Shown: in pieces, positions 34,867 to 44,559 of the stretch
Position numbering within the stretch: the stretch's first letter is position 1
Layout: every line of letters begins with the position of its first letter
Assembly: GCA_023474345.1 (NCBI GenBank)
Contig: JAMCXS010000030.1
Coordinates: 1 to 64,000 of the forward strand
Source of the DNA: Acidobacteriota bacterium
GTDB lineage: Bacteria > Acidobacteriota > Terriglobia > UBA7540
Direction of reading: 5' to 3'
Length of the DNA: 64,000 bases
Notes under the pieces: model-generated
The model's input: the letters and a program-made list of their open reading frames with translations, nothing else
The model's database searches: none
Told to the model about the DNA's origin: nothing
Translations under genes and position numbers: made by a program

Positions 34867-35979
34867 ATGAGCGCATTCCAAACGGTGCTTGATCCGACGC
34901 TCCATAGCCCGGAGGTTAGAGAGTTTGAACGGGCGTTGGGGCGGCGCGTGGTCGGTCAGGGGCGAGCCATTCGGCGCCTGGCACGAATTTACCAGGTTTA
35001 CAAGGCGGGGCTTTCAGTGCCGGGACGACCACTGGCCAACCTGCTGTTCCTGGGGCCGACCGGTTCCGGCAAGACACGGCTGGTGGAAGCGGCCGGGGAG
35101 GTGTTGTTTGGTAATGCCCGTGCAGTTCTCAAGATCGATTGCGCGGAGTTTCAGCACAGCCATGAAATCGCCAAGCTGATCGGTTCGCCGCCTGGCTACC
35201 TGGGCCACCGTGAGACGCAACCGCTGATTACGCAGGAGACCTTGGAGGAACATTACACGCAAACCACGAAGCTTTCCTTCGTGCTTTTCGACGAGATCGA
35301 AAAGGCTTCCGATGCGCTCTGGCACCTGCTGCTGGGTATCCTGGACAAAGCCACCTTGACGCTCGGTGACAACCGGAAGGTAGATTTTTCCCGCGCGATC
35401 ATTTTCCTTACCTCGAACCTCGGCTCCCAGGAGGTTTCCAGACTGATGACAGGCGGCATGGGGTTCTCCTCGGCATCGAGTGTAGAGGATGAGGATCTCG
35501 ACCACAAAATCTATCAAGTGGCCATGGAGGCGGCGCGGCGGAAGTTCTCGCCGGAGTTTATGAACCGCATCGACAAAGTCATCGTTTTCCGGTCCTTGCG
35601 GCGCGAGCATCTGGAAAAGATCCTGGACATCGAACTCGCCAACGTGCAGGACCGGATTATCAGCGCCGCGCCGGGGAACCAGTTTGTCTTCAAATGCACG
35701 GCGGCGGCCCGCGAACTGCTGCTCCGCGAGGGCACTGATCCCCATTTCGGCGCGCGCCACCTGAAGCGGGCCATCGAACGCCACCTGGTCTTTCCGCTCT
35801 CGAATCTGCTGGCGACCAAACAGATTCGCCTGGGAGACTTGATCAGCGTCGATGCGAACCCGGCAAGTTCAAAACTGACTTTTGCGCGGGAAGAGCAGGG
35901 AGTTCTGGTGGGAGCGGCGGCAGCAACTTCCAAGCAGATGGCTCTGGTGCCGGTCTCAACCGGGCCAGTGGCTGGGTAG
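34867..35979 (+). CDS. Single-ring ClpB/ClpA-like AAA+ ATPase
   Basis: 370 residues from ATG 34867, with GGGAGGG seven bases upstream. One AAA+ module of the Clp D2 type plus its small C-terminal domain: VVGQGRAIRRLAR (about 28-40), Walker A GPTGSGKT (63-70), pore loop GYLG (110-113), Walker B VLFDEIEKA (139-147), sensor-1 LTSN (181-184), NRID arginine region, and FGARHLKRAIERHL near 295. Missing are the Clp N-domain, D1, the M-domain and a ClpP-binding IGF loop. It is therefore a stand-alone unfoldase or remodelling ATPase, not a normal ClpB. The tail after about 325 is unstructured. Confidence 0.88.
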   Translation: MSAFQTVLDPTLHSPEVREFERALGRRVVGQGRAIRRLARIYQVYKAGLSVPGRPLANLLFLGPTGSGKTRLVEAAGEVLFGNARAVLKIDCAEFQHSHEIAKLIGSPPGYLGHRETQPLITQETLEEHYTQTTKLSFVLFDEIEKASDALWHLLLGILDKATLTLGDNRKVDFSRAIIFLTSNLGSQEVSRLMTGGMGFSSASSVEDEDLDHKIYQVAMEAARRKFSPEFMNRIDKVIVFRSLRREHLEKILDIELANVQDRIISAAPGNQFVFKCTAAARELLLREGTDPHFGARHLKRAIERHLVFPLSNLLATKQIRLGDLISVDANPASSKLTFAREEQGVLVGAAAATSKQMALVPVSTGPVAG

Positions 35980-36123
35980 GCTCTTGCCGTGCGAATCTCC
36001 GGCGATTAATGAAAGACAACTGCGGTGGGGCAAACCTGCCGCTGTGGTGCTCGAATGCCGCGATAATCGTAGTGGGGGCTTCATGCCACCAGCGCGCTAT
36101 TACGGCCGAACGGTGAAGAGGTG

Positions 36124-38022
36124 TCAGAAGTCGATAAGGCGTTTGGGAGGCAGCGCGGCGCGAATCGCGTTCAGGATGGCCAAAAGGTCGATGACCTCCT
36201 GCGTAATGGCTCCGGCAACAGGGGACAGATAGCCAGCGGCGGCAACCAGCATGCCGAGGATGCTCAAAGCCATCCCTCCGACTGCGCTTTGCAGGGCAAT
36301 CGAGCGCATGCGTATGGCGATGTGAAAAAACTCATCTACCTTTTCAAGCGAAGCATCCATGATCACGGCGCCCGCTGATTCCGTGGTGATATCACTGTGA
36401 TGCCCGAAAGCGAGTCCGACTGACGCCGTCATAAGGGCGGGAGCATCGTTGATGCCATCGCCGAGGAAAAGAGTCTTTTCTTTCCGGGTGACTTCGCGAA
36501 CCAGTGTGACTTTTTCTTCCGGGCTTTGAGAAGCGTAGACTTCGTTCACTCCCACGAGATCGGCCAGATATTTCACCTCGCTTTCGCGGTCGCCAGAAAC
36601 CAGCATCAGGCGGTCAAAAGCGTGTTTGCGGCCAAGGTGCTCCACGAAAGACTTACTTTCCCGGCGCGGCGCGTCATGGAAGACGTAAGTGGCGGCGTAA
36701 GAGCCGTCGATCGCGATCTCGCACGCAAGGCCCGACGCGACCCGTGGCAGGAGGGATTCCGATACGCCCAATTCTTTGAGCAGAGTAGCGCGGCTGGTAA
36801 TGCGGATTGCCCTTCCTAGGACGATGCCTTGAAGGCCCCGGCCCGGCGCCTCGCTGATTTTGGCGGCGTTTTCAAGGGGCAAATGCAGCTCGCGCGCAGC
36901 ATTCAGGATGGCCCGGGCAAGCGGGTGTTTGGAATATTGCTCCAGACTGGCCACTAGCTTGAGTACTTCGGTTTCATCGAAGCCGGGCGCAACAATCTGC
37001 TGGGTTAGTTGCGGAAGCCCGTACGTGAGCGTGCCGGTCTTGTCAAAGATGATGGTGCGGCAGGTATCCAGTTGCTCAAGCACCGAAGGGTCTTTGACCA
37101 CGATGCCCCGGCGGGCCGAGAGCGAGACAGCGCCAATGATGCTGACGGGAATAGCAATCAGCAGGGGACAAGGAGTTGCGATCACCAGCACGGCCAGGAA
37201 GCGGATGGCCTGGCCGCTCACGAACCACGCTACGAGCGCCAAGGCGACGGCGATCGGCGTATAATAAGCTCCCAGTTGATCACCCAGGCGGCGGATGCGC
37301 GGGCGTTTCTGCTGGGCAGTTTGCATCACCCGCATGATCATCGCGTAACGCGAATCCACCGGCAATTTTTCTGCCTTAATGATCAGAGCCTCCTCGCCGT
37401 TGATCGCACCCGATAAGACTTCTGCGCCGGGCGTCTTGGAGATCTCAAACGGCTCGCCGGTCAAGTAGGACTCATCCATGATGCCGTGGCCATCAATGAC
37501 GACGCCATCCACGGGGCAGATTTCATGAGGATAGATTACCAGCGTGTCTCCGATGCCGATGTCGTCAAGTTTGACGTCGGAAATCCCTCCCTTCTGTTTG
37601 CGGTGCGCGACGCTGGGCACACGTTTGGCCAGCGCCTCCAATACTGACGAGGCGCTGCGAACCGCATAAGCTTCCAAAACATTGCCACCGGAGAGCATCA
37701 GAACTACCAGCGTCCCGGCCAGGTATTGCCCCAGAATCACTGATACTACAATCGAGAGACCTGCAAGCAGATCAGAGCCGAATTCTTTGCGCAACGTTTT
37801 CACCGCCAGGCCGTATACAAGAGGCGTACCACCTAGAAACAAGGCAGCAAAAAGGGGAATGTCATAGGTTAGTTGCGAGGAGTTCAGAAGAAACCGAAAA
37901 ATAAGGTGAATCGCGATACCGGCAAGCGCGACGCCGGCAACGGCGGTTTCTACGGAGTGCTTCTTCACAGGGAAAGAAGACTTTTGACCTTTTGCGAGTT
38001 TCACTTTGTCCTTTTTCTGCAT
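36124..38022 (-). CDS. P1B-type metal-transporting ATPase
   Basis: 632 residues from ATG 38022 (an in-frame TTG at 38049 is possible; no clear ribosome site for either). P-type ATPase with TGEP actuator loop, membrane motif TPCPLLIA (TPC at about 283-285), phosphorylated Asp327 in DKTGTLT, SKHPLA and GDGINDAPAL. There is no N-terminal CxxC metal-binding domain. The TPC signature differs from CPC (Cu, Zn) and SPC (Co) types and has been linked to the P1B-5 group, yet the C-terminal hemerythrin domain of that group is lacking. Metal unknown. The protein ends with two membrane helices and QEVIDLLAILNAIRAALPPK. It converges on the AAA+ gene. Confidence 0.9.
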   Translation of the reverse strand: MQKKDKVKLAKGQKSSFPVKKHSVETAVAGVALAGIAIHLIFRFLLNSSQLTYDIPLFAALFLGGTPLVYGLAVKTLRKEFGSDLLAGLSIVVSVILGQYLAGTLVVLMLSGGNVLEAYAVRSASSVLEALAKRVPSVAHRKQKGGISDVKLDDIGIGDTLVIYPHEICPVDGVVIDGHGIMDESYLTGEPFEISKTPGAEVLSGAINGEEALIIKAEKLPVDSRYAMIMRVMQTAQQKRPRIRRLGDQLGAYYTPIAVALALVAWFVSGQAIRFLAVLVIATPCPLLIAIPVSIIGAVSLSARRGIVVKDPSVLEQLDTCRTIIFDKTGTLTYGLPQLTQQIVAPGFDETEVLKLVASLEQYSKHPLARAILNAARELHLPLENAAKISEAPGRGLQGIVLGRAIRITSRATLLKELGVSESLLPRVASGLACEIAIDGSYAATYVFHDAPRRESKSFVEHLGRKHAFDRLMLVSGDRESEVKYLADLVGVNEVYASQSPEEKVTLVREVTRKEKTLFLGDGINDAPALMTASVGLAFGHHSDITTESAGAVIMDASLEKVDEFFHIAIRMRSIALQSAVGGMALSILGMLVAAAGYLSPVAGAITQEVIDLLAILNAIRAALPPKRLIDF

Positions 38023-38350
38023 CGTAGGGTACCATTGTTCTTTTTTCAACCCTTTCCGTTACGCGTTCGATTAAGGTTGAGCCTACATGGCAGAGATGCC
38101 GGGTGCCGCGTGGGGGGAAGAACGATTCTTTGAAGGCCTTACCGAACCTATTCACAAGTTGTCAATTGCCGTATGCAATAACTTATGTACCTCGGACCGA
38201 CGGGGAGCTTTGACAGGAGGCTTTTCATGGTTTGAATGGTAGCGTAGAATACCATAGAAGGATGTTTGCCCTGCACGTGGGCGACCGTGTTAGTTGGGTT
38301 GTGAGGGAGGAAAAGAGCTCGGTGTAGCGAGCAGGTGGGCGGAAACGACG
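38023..38350. other. Intergenic region before ffh
   Basis: About 330 bases without a gene. TTGACA is at 38210-38215 but no good -10 hexamer is 16-18 bases on. ATGGTA / TACCAT form a short inverted repeat around 38236-38256. Confidence 0.35.
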
Positions 38351-39700
38351 ATGTTTGAAGCGCTCCAAGATAAATTTCAGCAAGCGTTTAAAACTCTCCG
38401 AGGCCGGGGAACGCTGACTCCGGAGACGATTGACGAAACGCTGCGCGACGTGCGCATGGCGTTGCTGGAAGCTGACGTCAACTTCAATGTGGTGAAAGCC
38501 TTGCTCGAAAGGGTTCGCGTGCGGGCTCTGGGCGGGGAAATCGGGGCCAGCTTCACGCCGGCCCAGGAAGTGGTGCGCATCGTTCGTGATGAGCTGGTTG
38601 AAATTCTGGGGCATGACGCTTCGCTGCTGACGTTCTCCAAAGAGTATCCCAGCGTTTTGCTCATCGTAGGTTTGCAAGGTTCCGGGAAGACCACGAGTTC
38701 CGGGAAGCTGGCGCTGTGGCTTGCGAAGCGGAAAAAACGCCCCATGCTGGTGTCGACCGACGTATATCGACCAGCAGCGCGGGAACAACTGGCCGTGATC
38801 GCGAAAGAGGTCGGAATTCCTTGCTTCGCGGGCGATGGGATTGATTCTCCCGTGGAATTGGCGCTGGCCGCTCGGAAAGACGCTGCTGACCGCGGTCATG
38901 ACGTTCTGATTGTCGACACGGCGGGGCGGTTGCATATTGACGAAGCCCTGATGCAGGAAGTTGCCGAGCTGCGCACGCGCCTGCGTCCCAGTGAGGTGCT
39001 GTTGGTGGCCGACGCGATGGTGGGGCAGGACGCAGTGAGAAGCGCGCAGGAATTCCATGAACGTCTGGGAACCAGCGGCGTGATATTGACCAAGCTGGAC
39101 GGAGACGCGCGCGGTGGGGCGGCTCTCAGTATCCGTCACGTAACCGGACAGCCGATCAAGTTTATTGGCGTGGGGGAAAAGTACGATGCCCTTGAGGTCT
39201 TTTATCCGGACCGCATTGTTTCGCGTATCCTGGGAATGGGAGATCTCCTTTCTCTGATTGAGAAAGCCGAAGAGGCAATCGACAAGAAGAAAGCCCTGGA
39301 GGTGCATCGCAAGCTTCAGACCGACACGTTTTCGCTGGCCGATTTCCGCGACCAGTTGCGGCAGATGCGTTCCCTTGGCCCGCTCGATCAGATGTTGGGG
39401 ATGCTGCCGAAAGTGGGCATGTTCCGGGACGCGGGCAAGGTGCATGTGGAGGAAAAGGAACTGGTGCGGATCGAGGCGATTATCAATTCCATGACGGCGA
39501 AAGAACGTGAGAGGCATGAAATCATCAATGGCAAACGCCGAAAACGAATTGCCCGAGGGAGCGGAACCAGTGTCCAGCAGGTGAACCAGGTGTTGAAGCA
39601 GTACGTCCAAATGCGAAAGATGATGAAATCTATGACCCGGGGGCTGCTGGGGAAGCATTTGAATCGCTTCAAGATTCCGGTGGGCTCGTCAGGGCTCTAA
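38351..39700 (+). CDS. ffh: Signal recognition particle protein Ffh
   Basis: 449 residues from ATG 38351. Co-translational targeting GTPase that binds signal sequences and SRP RNA. The N-domain helices (1-95) lead into the G-domain: GLQGSGKTT (107-115), DVYRPAAREQL, IVDTAGRLHID, TKLDGDARGG and GVGEK. The Met-rich M-domain follows with RIARGSGTSVQQVNQVLKQY and MRKMMKSM. Full length and intact. First gene of a conserved ffh-rpsP-khpA-rimM-trmD-rplS-rnhB block; the 4.5S RNA gene is not seen in the window. Confidence 0.98.
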   Translation: MFEALQDKFQQAFKTLRGRGTLTPETIDETLRDVRMALLEADVNFNVVKALLERVRVRALGGEIGASFTPAQEVVRIVRDELVEILGHDASLLTFSKEYPSVLLIVGLQGSGKTTSSGKLALWLAKRKKRPMLVSTDVYRPAAREQLAVIAKEVGIPCFAGDGIDSPVELALAARKDAADRGHDVLIVDTAGRLHIDEALMQEVAELRTRLRPSEVLLVADAMVGQDAVRSAQEFHERLGTSGVILTKLDGDARGGAALSIRHVTGQPIKFIGVGEKYDALEVFYPDRIVSRILGMGDLLSLIEKAEEAIDKKKALEVHRKLQTDTFSLADFRDQLRQMRSLGPLDQMLGMLPKVGMFRDAGKVHVEEKELVRIEAIINSMTAKERERHEIINGKRRKRIARGSGTSVQQVNQVLKQYVQMRKMMKSMTRGLLGKHLNRFKIPVGSSGL

Positions 39701-39829
39701 GCGATTTTGTTATGACGGTTTGGATTTCAGACTATTCGGAAAGGATTAACGGGTGGATTTCAGGATGAGTTATCGAGTGAGAAGCTCTCCCGAGGTGACC
39801 ACCTAAATTTTGGGCTTAAGGGAGGAAGA

Positions 39830-40075
39830 TTGTTAAGAATACGGCTGGCTCGGACAGGAGCTAGGAAAAAACCGAGTTACAGAATTGTTGTTATTGAGCG
39901 TGAACGCGCTCGCGACGGCGGATTTGTGGAGATTTTAGGGCAATATAACCCGCGGCGCGAGCCTGTGGAGCTGACGGTCAAGCAGGATCGCGTGAACTAC
40001 TGGTTGGGCCGTGGTGCGCAGCCCTCCGAGACGGTTCGGAGCCTCCTTAAAAGAACAGAGCAGGCACAAGGCTAG
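39830..40075 (+). CDS. rpsP: 30S ribosomal protein S16
   Basis: 81 residues: MLRIRLARTGARKKPSYRIV, then RARDGGFVEILGQYNPR, the standard S16 fold. The start codon is TTG 39830, fixed by GGAGGAAG just upstream and by the family N-terminus; no ATG is available. Located 129 bases after ffh, in the usual order with khpA, rimM and trmD. Confidence 0.98.
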   Translation: MLRIRLARTGARKKPSYRIVVIERERARDGGFVEILGQYNPRREPVELTVKQDRVNYWLGRGAQPSETVRSLLKRTEQAQG

Positions 40076-40187
40076 GACAGGTCCCGGAGCTTGGACCCAC
40101 TACGCCGCGCGGTTAAAAGTCGTGACTTGTTGAGCACTCTTTCGTTAGGGGCGGGAGTACGAAACGCAGTATGGCAGGAGGGACCAA

Positions 40188-40424
40188 GTGGAGATGAAGG
40201 ATCTGATTGCGGAAATAGCGAAGGCGCTTGTGGATAATCCTGACCAAGTGTCTGTCCGGCCTGTGGAGGGAGAACAGATCACGGTCTTGGAGCTTCGGGT
40301 TCACCCGTCAGACCTGGGGAAAGTTATCGGCAAGCAGGGTCGAACGGCGCGTTCGATTCGGACGATTCTTGGGGCTGCGGGGATGAAGCTCAAGAAGCGT
40401 TTTACCCTGGAAATATTGGAGTAG
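40188..40424 (+). CDS. khpA: KH-domain RNA-binding protein KhpA
   Basis: 78 residues starting at GTG 40188, with GGAGGG five bases upstream (an ATG two codons on is less well spaced). A single KH domain with the GxxG loop in [20 protein letters not shown] (about 44-63). KhpA binds RNA, usually with KhpB, and lies between rpsP and rimM in many phyla. Intact. Confidence 0.95.
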   Translation: MEMKDLIAEIAKALVDNPDQVSVRPVEGEQITVLELRVHPSDLGKVIGKQGRTARSIRTILGAAGMKLKKRFTLEILE

Positions 40425-40496
40425 GGGATTCCCGGCGTTCCTCGCAATCAGCACGGTGAGCAGCCAGGCGGAAGAAAGCCTGCGCCCTCGAGCGGC

Positions 40497-41030
40497 GTGG
40501 CGAGCGATTTCGTAGCTATCGCTTGTGTTCTGCGCCCGCAGGGGCGGCGCGGTGAAGTGTTAGCTGCAATCCTTAGTGATTTTCCCTCGCGCTTTGAAAA
40601 GCTTCGCCGAGCGTTCGTGGACCAACCTGCTTGTCCACCTGTGGCCGTCGCCATAGAACATGCATGGCTGCATAAGGGCAAGGTGGTGTTAAAGTTTTCC
40701 GGAGTGGATTCTATTGACGATGCCGAAAGTTTGAAAGGATGCTACATATTTGTTCCGCAGGAGGAAAAGATCGCGCTCTCCGCGGGGCAGTTTTATTTAT
40801 GCGAGCTGGAAGGTTGCCGGGTGGTGGTTCTGGAAGAGGGAAGAGAGAGAACGTTGGGTACTGTGACGGATATCGAAAAGACTGGCGGAGTCGATCTGCT
40901 CCATGTATCCGATGCGCGTCGGGAGATCCTAATTCCGCTGGCTCAGGAGATTTGCAAGCGGATTGATCCCACCGCTAGATTGATTGTAGTTGATCCGCCG
41001 CCGGACCTGCTTGACCTGAATCTGAAGTGA
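40497..41030 (+). CDS. rimM: Ribosome maturation factor RimM
   Basis: 177 residues from GTG 40497. Helps assemble the 30S head around S19. N-terminal RimM barrel (FVAIACVLRPQGRRGEVLAA), then the PRC-like C-terminal barrel with AGQFYLCELEGCRVV, TVTDIEKTGGVDLLHV and EILIPLAQEIC. Ends DPPPDLLDLN. Ribosome site weak; the start is set by alignment. Conserved position between khpA and trmD. Confidence 0.95.
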   Translation: MASDFVAIACVLRPQGRRGEVLAAILSDFPSRFEKLRRAFVDQPACPPVAVAIEHAWLHKGKVVLKFSGVDSIDDAESLKGCYIFVPQEEKIALSAGQFYLCELEGCRVVVLEEGRERTLGTVTDIEKTGGVDLLHVSDARREILIPLAQEICKRIDPTARLIVVDPPPDLLDLNLK

Positions 41031-41084
41031 CGTGATTTAATAGCATAGGTTGTGGTGGTGGATCTGAAGGAAGCTCCGAAGGCA

Positions 41085-41876
41085 ATGCAACTCGATGTTG
41101 TTTCAATTTTCCCGGACTTCTTCCGGGGTATTCTAGACTGCGGGTTAATAAAGCGCGCCCAGTCCGGCGGGCAACTGCGCATTTTGCTACACGACCTTCG
41201 TGATTATACTGAAGACCGGCACCGAACTGTTGATGACCGTCCTTTCGGCGGCGGGCCCGGCATGGTTTTTAAGCCTCTGCCTGTCTTTCGGGCCGTGGAA
41301 GCAATAAAGTCGGGTGAGCCGGAAGCGGCGATTCCTGTGATCCTGCTCTCGCCGCAAGGTCGGCTGTTGCGTCAACCGGTCGTGGAGGAACTTTCGCGGC
41401 ACCGGCGGCTGATCCTGATCTGCGGACGTTACGAGGGGGTGGACGAGCGCGTCGCAGAGTATCTGGCAACCGACGAGCTATCCATCGGAGACTATATTCT
41501 AAGTGGTGGAGAACTGGCTGCGGCGGTGGTGATGGAATCCGTTGCGCGCCTGCTGCCGGGCGTGCTTGGCAATGAGGAGTCAGTGGCGCAGGATTCCTTC
41601 GGGCTGCACAGAGTTCCCGGTGAGCCAGCCGCACAGGGGCTGTTTGATTGCCCTCATTACACCCGGCCGGCTGACTTCCGCGGGATGAGGGTACCGGAGG
41701 TTTTGCTTTCTGGAGATCACGAGGAGATTCGGCGGTGGCGCCACCGACGCGCGCTCGAAAAGACCTGGCGAAAAAGGCCGGACTTGCTAAACGACGTTGA
41801 CTTCAGCGAAGAGGACCAGCGGTTGCTGGAGGAACTTAAACAGGCTTCCTCGCCGATTCTCTCCCAAGGGGGCTGA
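41085..41876 (+). CDS. trmD: tRNA (guanine37-N1)-methyltransferase TrmD
   Basis: 263 residues from ATG 41085 (MQLDVVSIFPDFF); a GTG at 41052 is in frame but precedes the family start. SPOUT methyltransferase with the trefoil knot: DDRPFGGGPGMV, LLSPQGRLLRQP, LILICGRYEGVDERV, ELSIGDYILSGGELAA and PHYTRPADFRGM. Methylates G37 of tRNAs reading CNN codons, preventing +1 frameshifts. Intact. Confidence 0.97.
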   Translation: MQLDVVSIFPDFFRGILDCGLIKRAQSGGQLRILLHDLRDYTEDRHRTVDDRPFGGGPGMVFKPLPVFRAVEAIKSGEPEAAIPVILLSPQGRLLRQPVVEELSRHRRLILICGRYEGVDERVAEYLATDELSIGDYILSGGELAAAVVMESVARLLPGVLGNEESVAQDSFGLHRVPGEPAAQGLFDCPHYTRPADFRGMRVPEVLLSGDHEEIRRWRHRRALEKTWRKRPDLLNDVDFSEEDQRLLEELKQASSPILSQGG

Positions 41877-41953
41877 TGCTCGGGTCCGGCACCGACGCAG
41901 CGTCCGTACCGCAATAGGTCGGATTAAATTTTTCAGGATGGAGTGTTACGACC

Positions 41954-42310
41954 ATGAACATTTTAGAAAAAGTCGAAGAGCAGCAAATGAAGAAGGACGT
42001 CCCGCATTTCCATGCGGGCGATACGGTGCGGGTGCACGTTAAAATCAAAGAAGGGGACAAAGAGCGGATTCAGGTCTTTGAAGGAACGGTTATCGGGCAG
42101 CACCGCGCTCAGAACCACTCTACCTTCACTGTTCGGAAAATGTCCTTCGGTCACGGAGTCGAAAGGATCTTTCCTTTGCACTCTCCCGTCATTGACAAAA
42201 TCGAGAGAGTTCGTGTTGGCGAGGTGCGGCGTGCTAAGCTCAACTACTTGCGCGGTCGCCGAGGGAAAGCCGCTCGCATCCGCGAAGCGGGGAGTGAGCG
42301 CGAGGCCTGA
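41954..42310 (+). CDS. rplS: 50S ribosomal protein L19
   Basis: 118 residues: [67 protein letters not shown] and [18 protein letters not shown]. Full-length L19, which sits at the 30S-50S interface. ATG 41954 aligns with the family. Between trmD and rnhB as usual. Confidence 0.98.
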   Translation: MNILEKVEEQQMKKDVPHFHAGDTVRVHVKIKEGDKERIQVFEGTVIGQHRAQNHSTFTVRKMSFGHGVERIFPLHSPVIDKIERVRVGEVRRAKLNYLRGRRGKAARIREAGSEREA

Positions 42311-42400
42311 CCAGAGGTGCAACTTGCTGCCAAACACCAGGTTGCGAAGAAATCCGAATTGTCCACTTGAGGTTTGACGAAAAACTCTGAGAGCTATTTG

Positions 42401-43078
42401 ATGCCCCGTTTGCGTGAACCCAAAGATCTTCAGTGCTCCTGGCGGCTGGAAGAACGCGTGCTGGGCCGAGGTCTTAGGTCCGTTGCGGGTACCGATGAGG
42501 CTGGGCGCGGCTGCTTGTTAGGTCCGTTATACGTCGCGGCGGTCATTCTCGATCAAACGCGGCGCATTCCCGGTATCGATGATTCCAAGAAGCTCTCCGC
42601 TCAACAACGGTCGAACCTTGCCATGGAGATTCGCGAGAAGGCTCTGGCTTATAAAGTGGTCGCAGTCCCAGCATCGCAAGTTGACGCGTTGAACATTTAC
42701 GAGGCCACACGCCGTGCAATGATCCAATCCCTGCTGGCCCTTGACCCGCATCCGGAATTCGTCTTGACCGACGCGATGCGCCTTCAAAGCCCTGGGCGCA
42801 AGCCGGGCTTTACGATTCCTTATTGGGCCATTATCCACGGCGACGCGCGCTCGGTGTCCATCGCGGCTGCGTCCATCCTTGCCAAAGTCGATCGCGATGC
42901 CCATCTCGATCAGCTCGACCGCCAATATCCCCAATATTGCCTGGCGCGAAACAAGGGTTATGGGACACGCGCACACCTTGAAGCCCTGGCGCGCTACGGA
43001 CCCTGCCCGGAACATCGACGAACTTACCAGCCGGTAAAGGATTTGCTGGTTCCCCGTTTGCCCTTTGCTTCGGCATGA
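42401..43078 (+). CDS. rnhB: Ribonuclease HII
   Basis: 225 residues from ATG 42401 (GAGAG eight bases upstream; TTG 42374 is in frame). Cleaves RNA in RNA-DNA hybrids, including single ribonucleotides. Active-site strand AGTDEAGRG (29-37), IDDSKKLS, HGDARSVSIAAASILAKVDRD, and NKGYGTRAH with PCPEHRRTYQPVK at the end. Intact. Confidence 0.96.
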   Translation: MPRLREPKDLQCSWRLEERVLGRGLRSVAGTDEAGRGCLLGPLYVAAVILDQTRRIPGIDDSKKLSAQQRSNLAMEIREKALAYKVVAVPASQVDALNIYEATRRAMIQSLLALDPHPEFVLTDAMRLQSPGRKPGFTIPYWAIIHGDARSVSIAAASILAKVDRDAHLDQLDRQYPQYCLARNKGYGTRAHLEALARYGPCPEHRRTYQPVKDLLVPRLPFASA

Positions 43079-43152
43079 TCCGTCGCGGAATTCGGAGGTC
43101 ACGCCGGCCAAGTGATATACTCATCCCATCGGTTTTGACTGAGGTGGATTCG

Positions 43153-44433
43153 GTGCCTTCACTGCTCATCAAAGGCGGGCGTCTTCTCTCACCGGAGGAT
43201 GCCTTGGATGGCGAACTGGATCTATTGGCTGATGGCGGCAAGGTCCAGGCGATCGCCCCGCGCATCCGGGCTTCGGCCGATCAAGTCATTGAAGCCGGGG
43301 GACAGTTTATTTCCCCGGGTTTCATTGATACGCATGTTCACTTGCGGGAGCCCGGAGGCGAGATCTCGGAAACCCTGGAGACCGGCCTTCTTGCGGCAGT
43401 AGCGGGCGGATTCACGAGCGTCTGCCCCATGCCGAACACCCGGCCCGTCAACGACAATCCCGCACTTACACGCCATCTGATCGAACGAGCGAGATCCCTG
43501 GGGCTGGCACGTGTTTTCCCCATAGCGGCTGTTACCCTGGGGAGCGAAGGGAAATCTCTCGCGGATTTCAAAGCCCTTGTTGCGGCCGGCGCAATCGGCT
43601 TTTCAGATGACGGGAAACCGGTGAGAACAGCGTCATTGATGAAGGAAGCTCTGGAGAGGACGAAGGAGCTTGACGTTTCTATCATCGATCACTGCGAGGT
43701 GCCGGAGTTGAGCGCGGGAGGTGTGATCAACGAGGGCAAGTTCTCCGCGCGACTGGGCTTGAAGGGAATTCCGAATATTGCGGAAGACCGCTGCGTTGAG
43801 CGGGATCTTGAAATGGCAGAGGTCACAGGAGGCCATTTGCACGTCGCTCATCTTACAACTGCCGGCGCTGTCGCGCTAGTTCGGGATGCCAAGCGGCGCG
43901 GAGTCCACACAACCTGTGAGGTCACGCCGCATCACTTTACACTGACCGATGCGGCGGTGGCTCAATACGGCGCGAACGCAAAAATGAATCCTCCCTTGCG
44001 CAGCGCCGACGATCTTGAAGCCGTCCTAGCTGCTATTCAGGACGGCACGGTGGATGTGATTGTTACCGATCATGCGCCGCACGCACCTGAGCTGAAGGCG
44101 AAGCCTATGGCCCAAGCGCCCTTTGGGGTGACAGGCCTAGAGACTTCCTTTGCTCTGGCTATGAAGCAACTGGTCCATTCCAAAAGGATTTCACTTGCGC
44201 AGTTGATTCTCCTCTTCAGTTCCAACCCCGCGCGGCTCATTCACCAGCCGCTCGGGCGGATCAAGGTAGGTGGCACGGCTGACTTGACTCTGTTCGACCC
44301 GGATCTGGAGTGGACTTACCTGGCGAAGGAGGGCTTCTCCAAAAGCCGCAATTCCCCTTTTGACGGCTGGGAATTTCGAGGGGCTGTAACCTCTACCATC
44401 GTCGCCGGCCGGATCGTTTACAAGCGTAAGTAA
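43153..44433 (+). CDS. pyrC: Dihydroorotase
   Basis: 426 residues from GTG 43153, with GAGGT seven bases upstream. Third step of pyrimidine synthesis, carbamoyl-aspartate to dihydroorotate. Class I amidohydrolase: FIDTHVHLREPG with metal ligands His61 and His63, PMPNTRPVNDNP, GFSDDGKPV, DHCEVPEL, LHVAHLTTAGAV, TCEVTPHHF and DVIVTDHAPH. All metal ligands appear present, so it is probably active rather than a pseudo-dihydroorotase. It follows rnhB by 74 bases; no pyrB is adjacent. Confidence 0.95.
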   Translation: MPSLLIKGGRLLSPEDALDGELDLLADGGKVQAIAPRIRASADQVIEAGGQFISPGFIDTHVHLREPGGEISETLETGLLAAVAGGFTSVCPMPNTRPVNDNPALTRHLIERARSLGLARVFPIAAVTLGSEGKSLADFKALVAAGAIGFSDDGKPVRTASLMKEALERTKELDVSIIDHCEVPELSAGGVINEGKFSARLGLKGIPNIAEDRCVERDLEMAEVTGGHLHVAHLTTAGAVALVRDAKRRGVHTTCEVTPHHFTLTDAAVAQYGANAKMNPPLRSADDLEAVLAAIQDGTVDVIVTDHAPHAPELKAKPMAQAPFGVTGLETSFALAMKQLVHSKRISLAQLILLFSSNPARLIHQPLGRIKVGGTADLTLFDPDLEWTYLAKEGFSKSRNSPFDGWEFRGAVTSTIVAGRIVYKRK

Positions 44434-44559
44434 ATGCGTTCCTGGACATCCGTGCCGGGCGGACCATCAATTCCTTTACCCTTGGCAATAACTGTCAGAC
44501 TGAATCCCCGCAGTTGTAAATGGGGCAAAAGCTATTCCCAGAACAGTTTGCACGATCCG

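Noticed and set aside
38210-38240. Sigma-70 promoter for ffh at TTGACA
   Set aside because: No acceptable -10 hexamer is found 16-18 bases downstream.
38225-39658. 477-codon open frame on the minus strand opposite ffh
   Set aside because: It lies across a fully intact ffh, is His/Arg/Gln-rich with no domain signs, and is a mirror of high-GC codon use.
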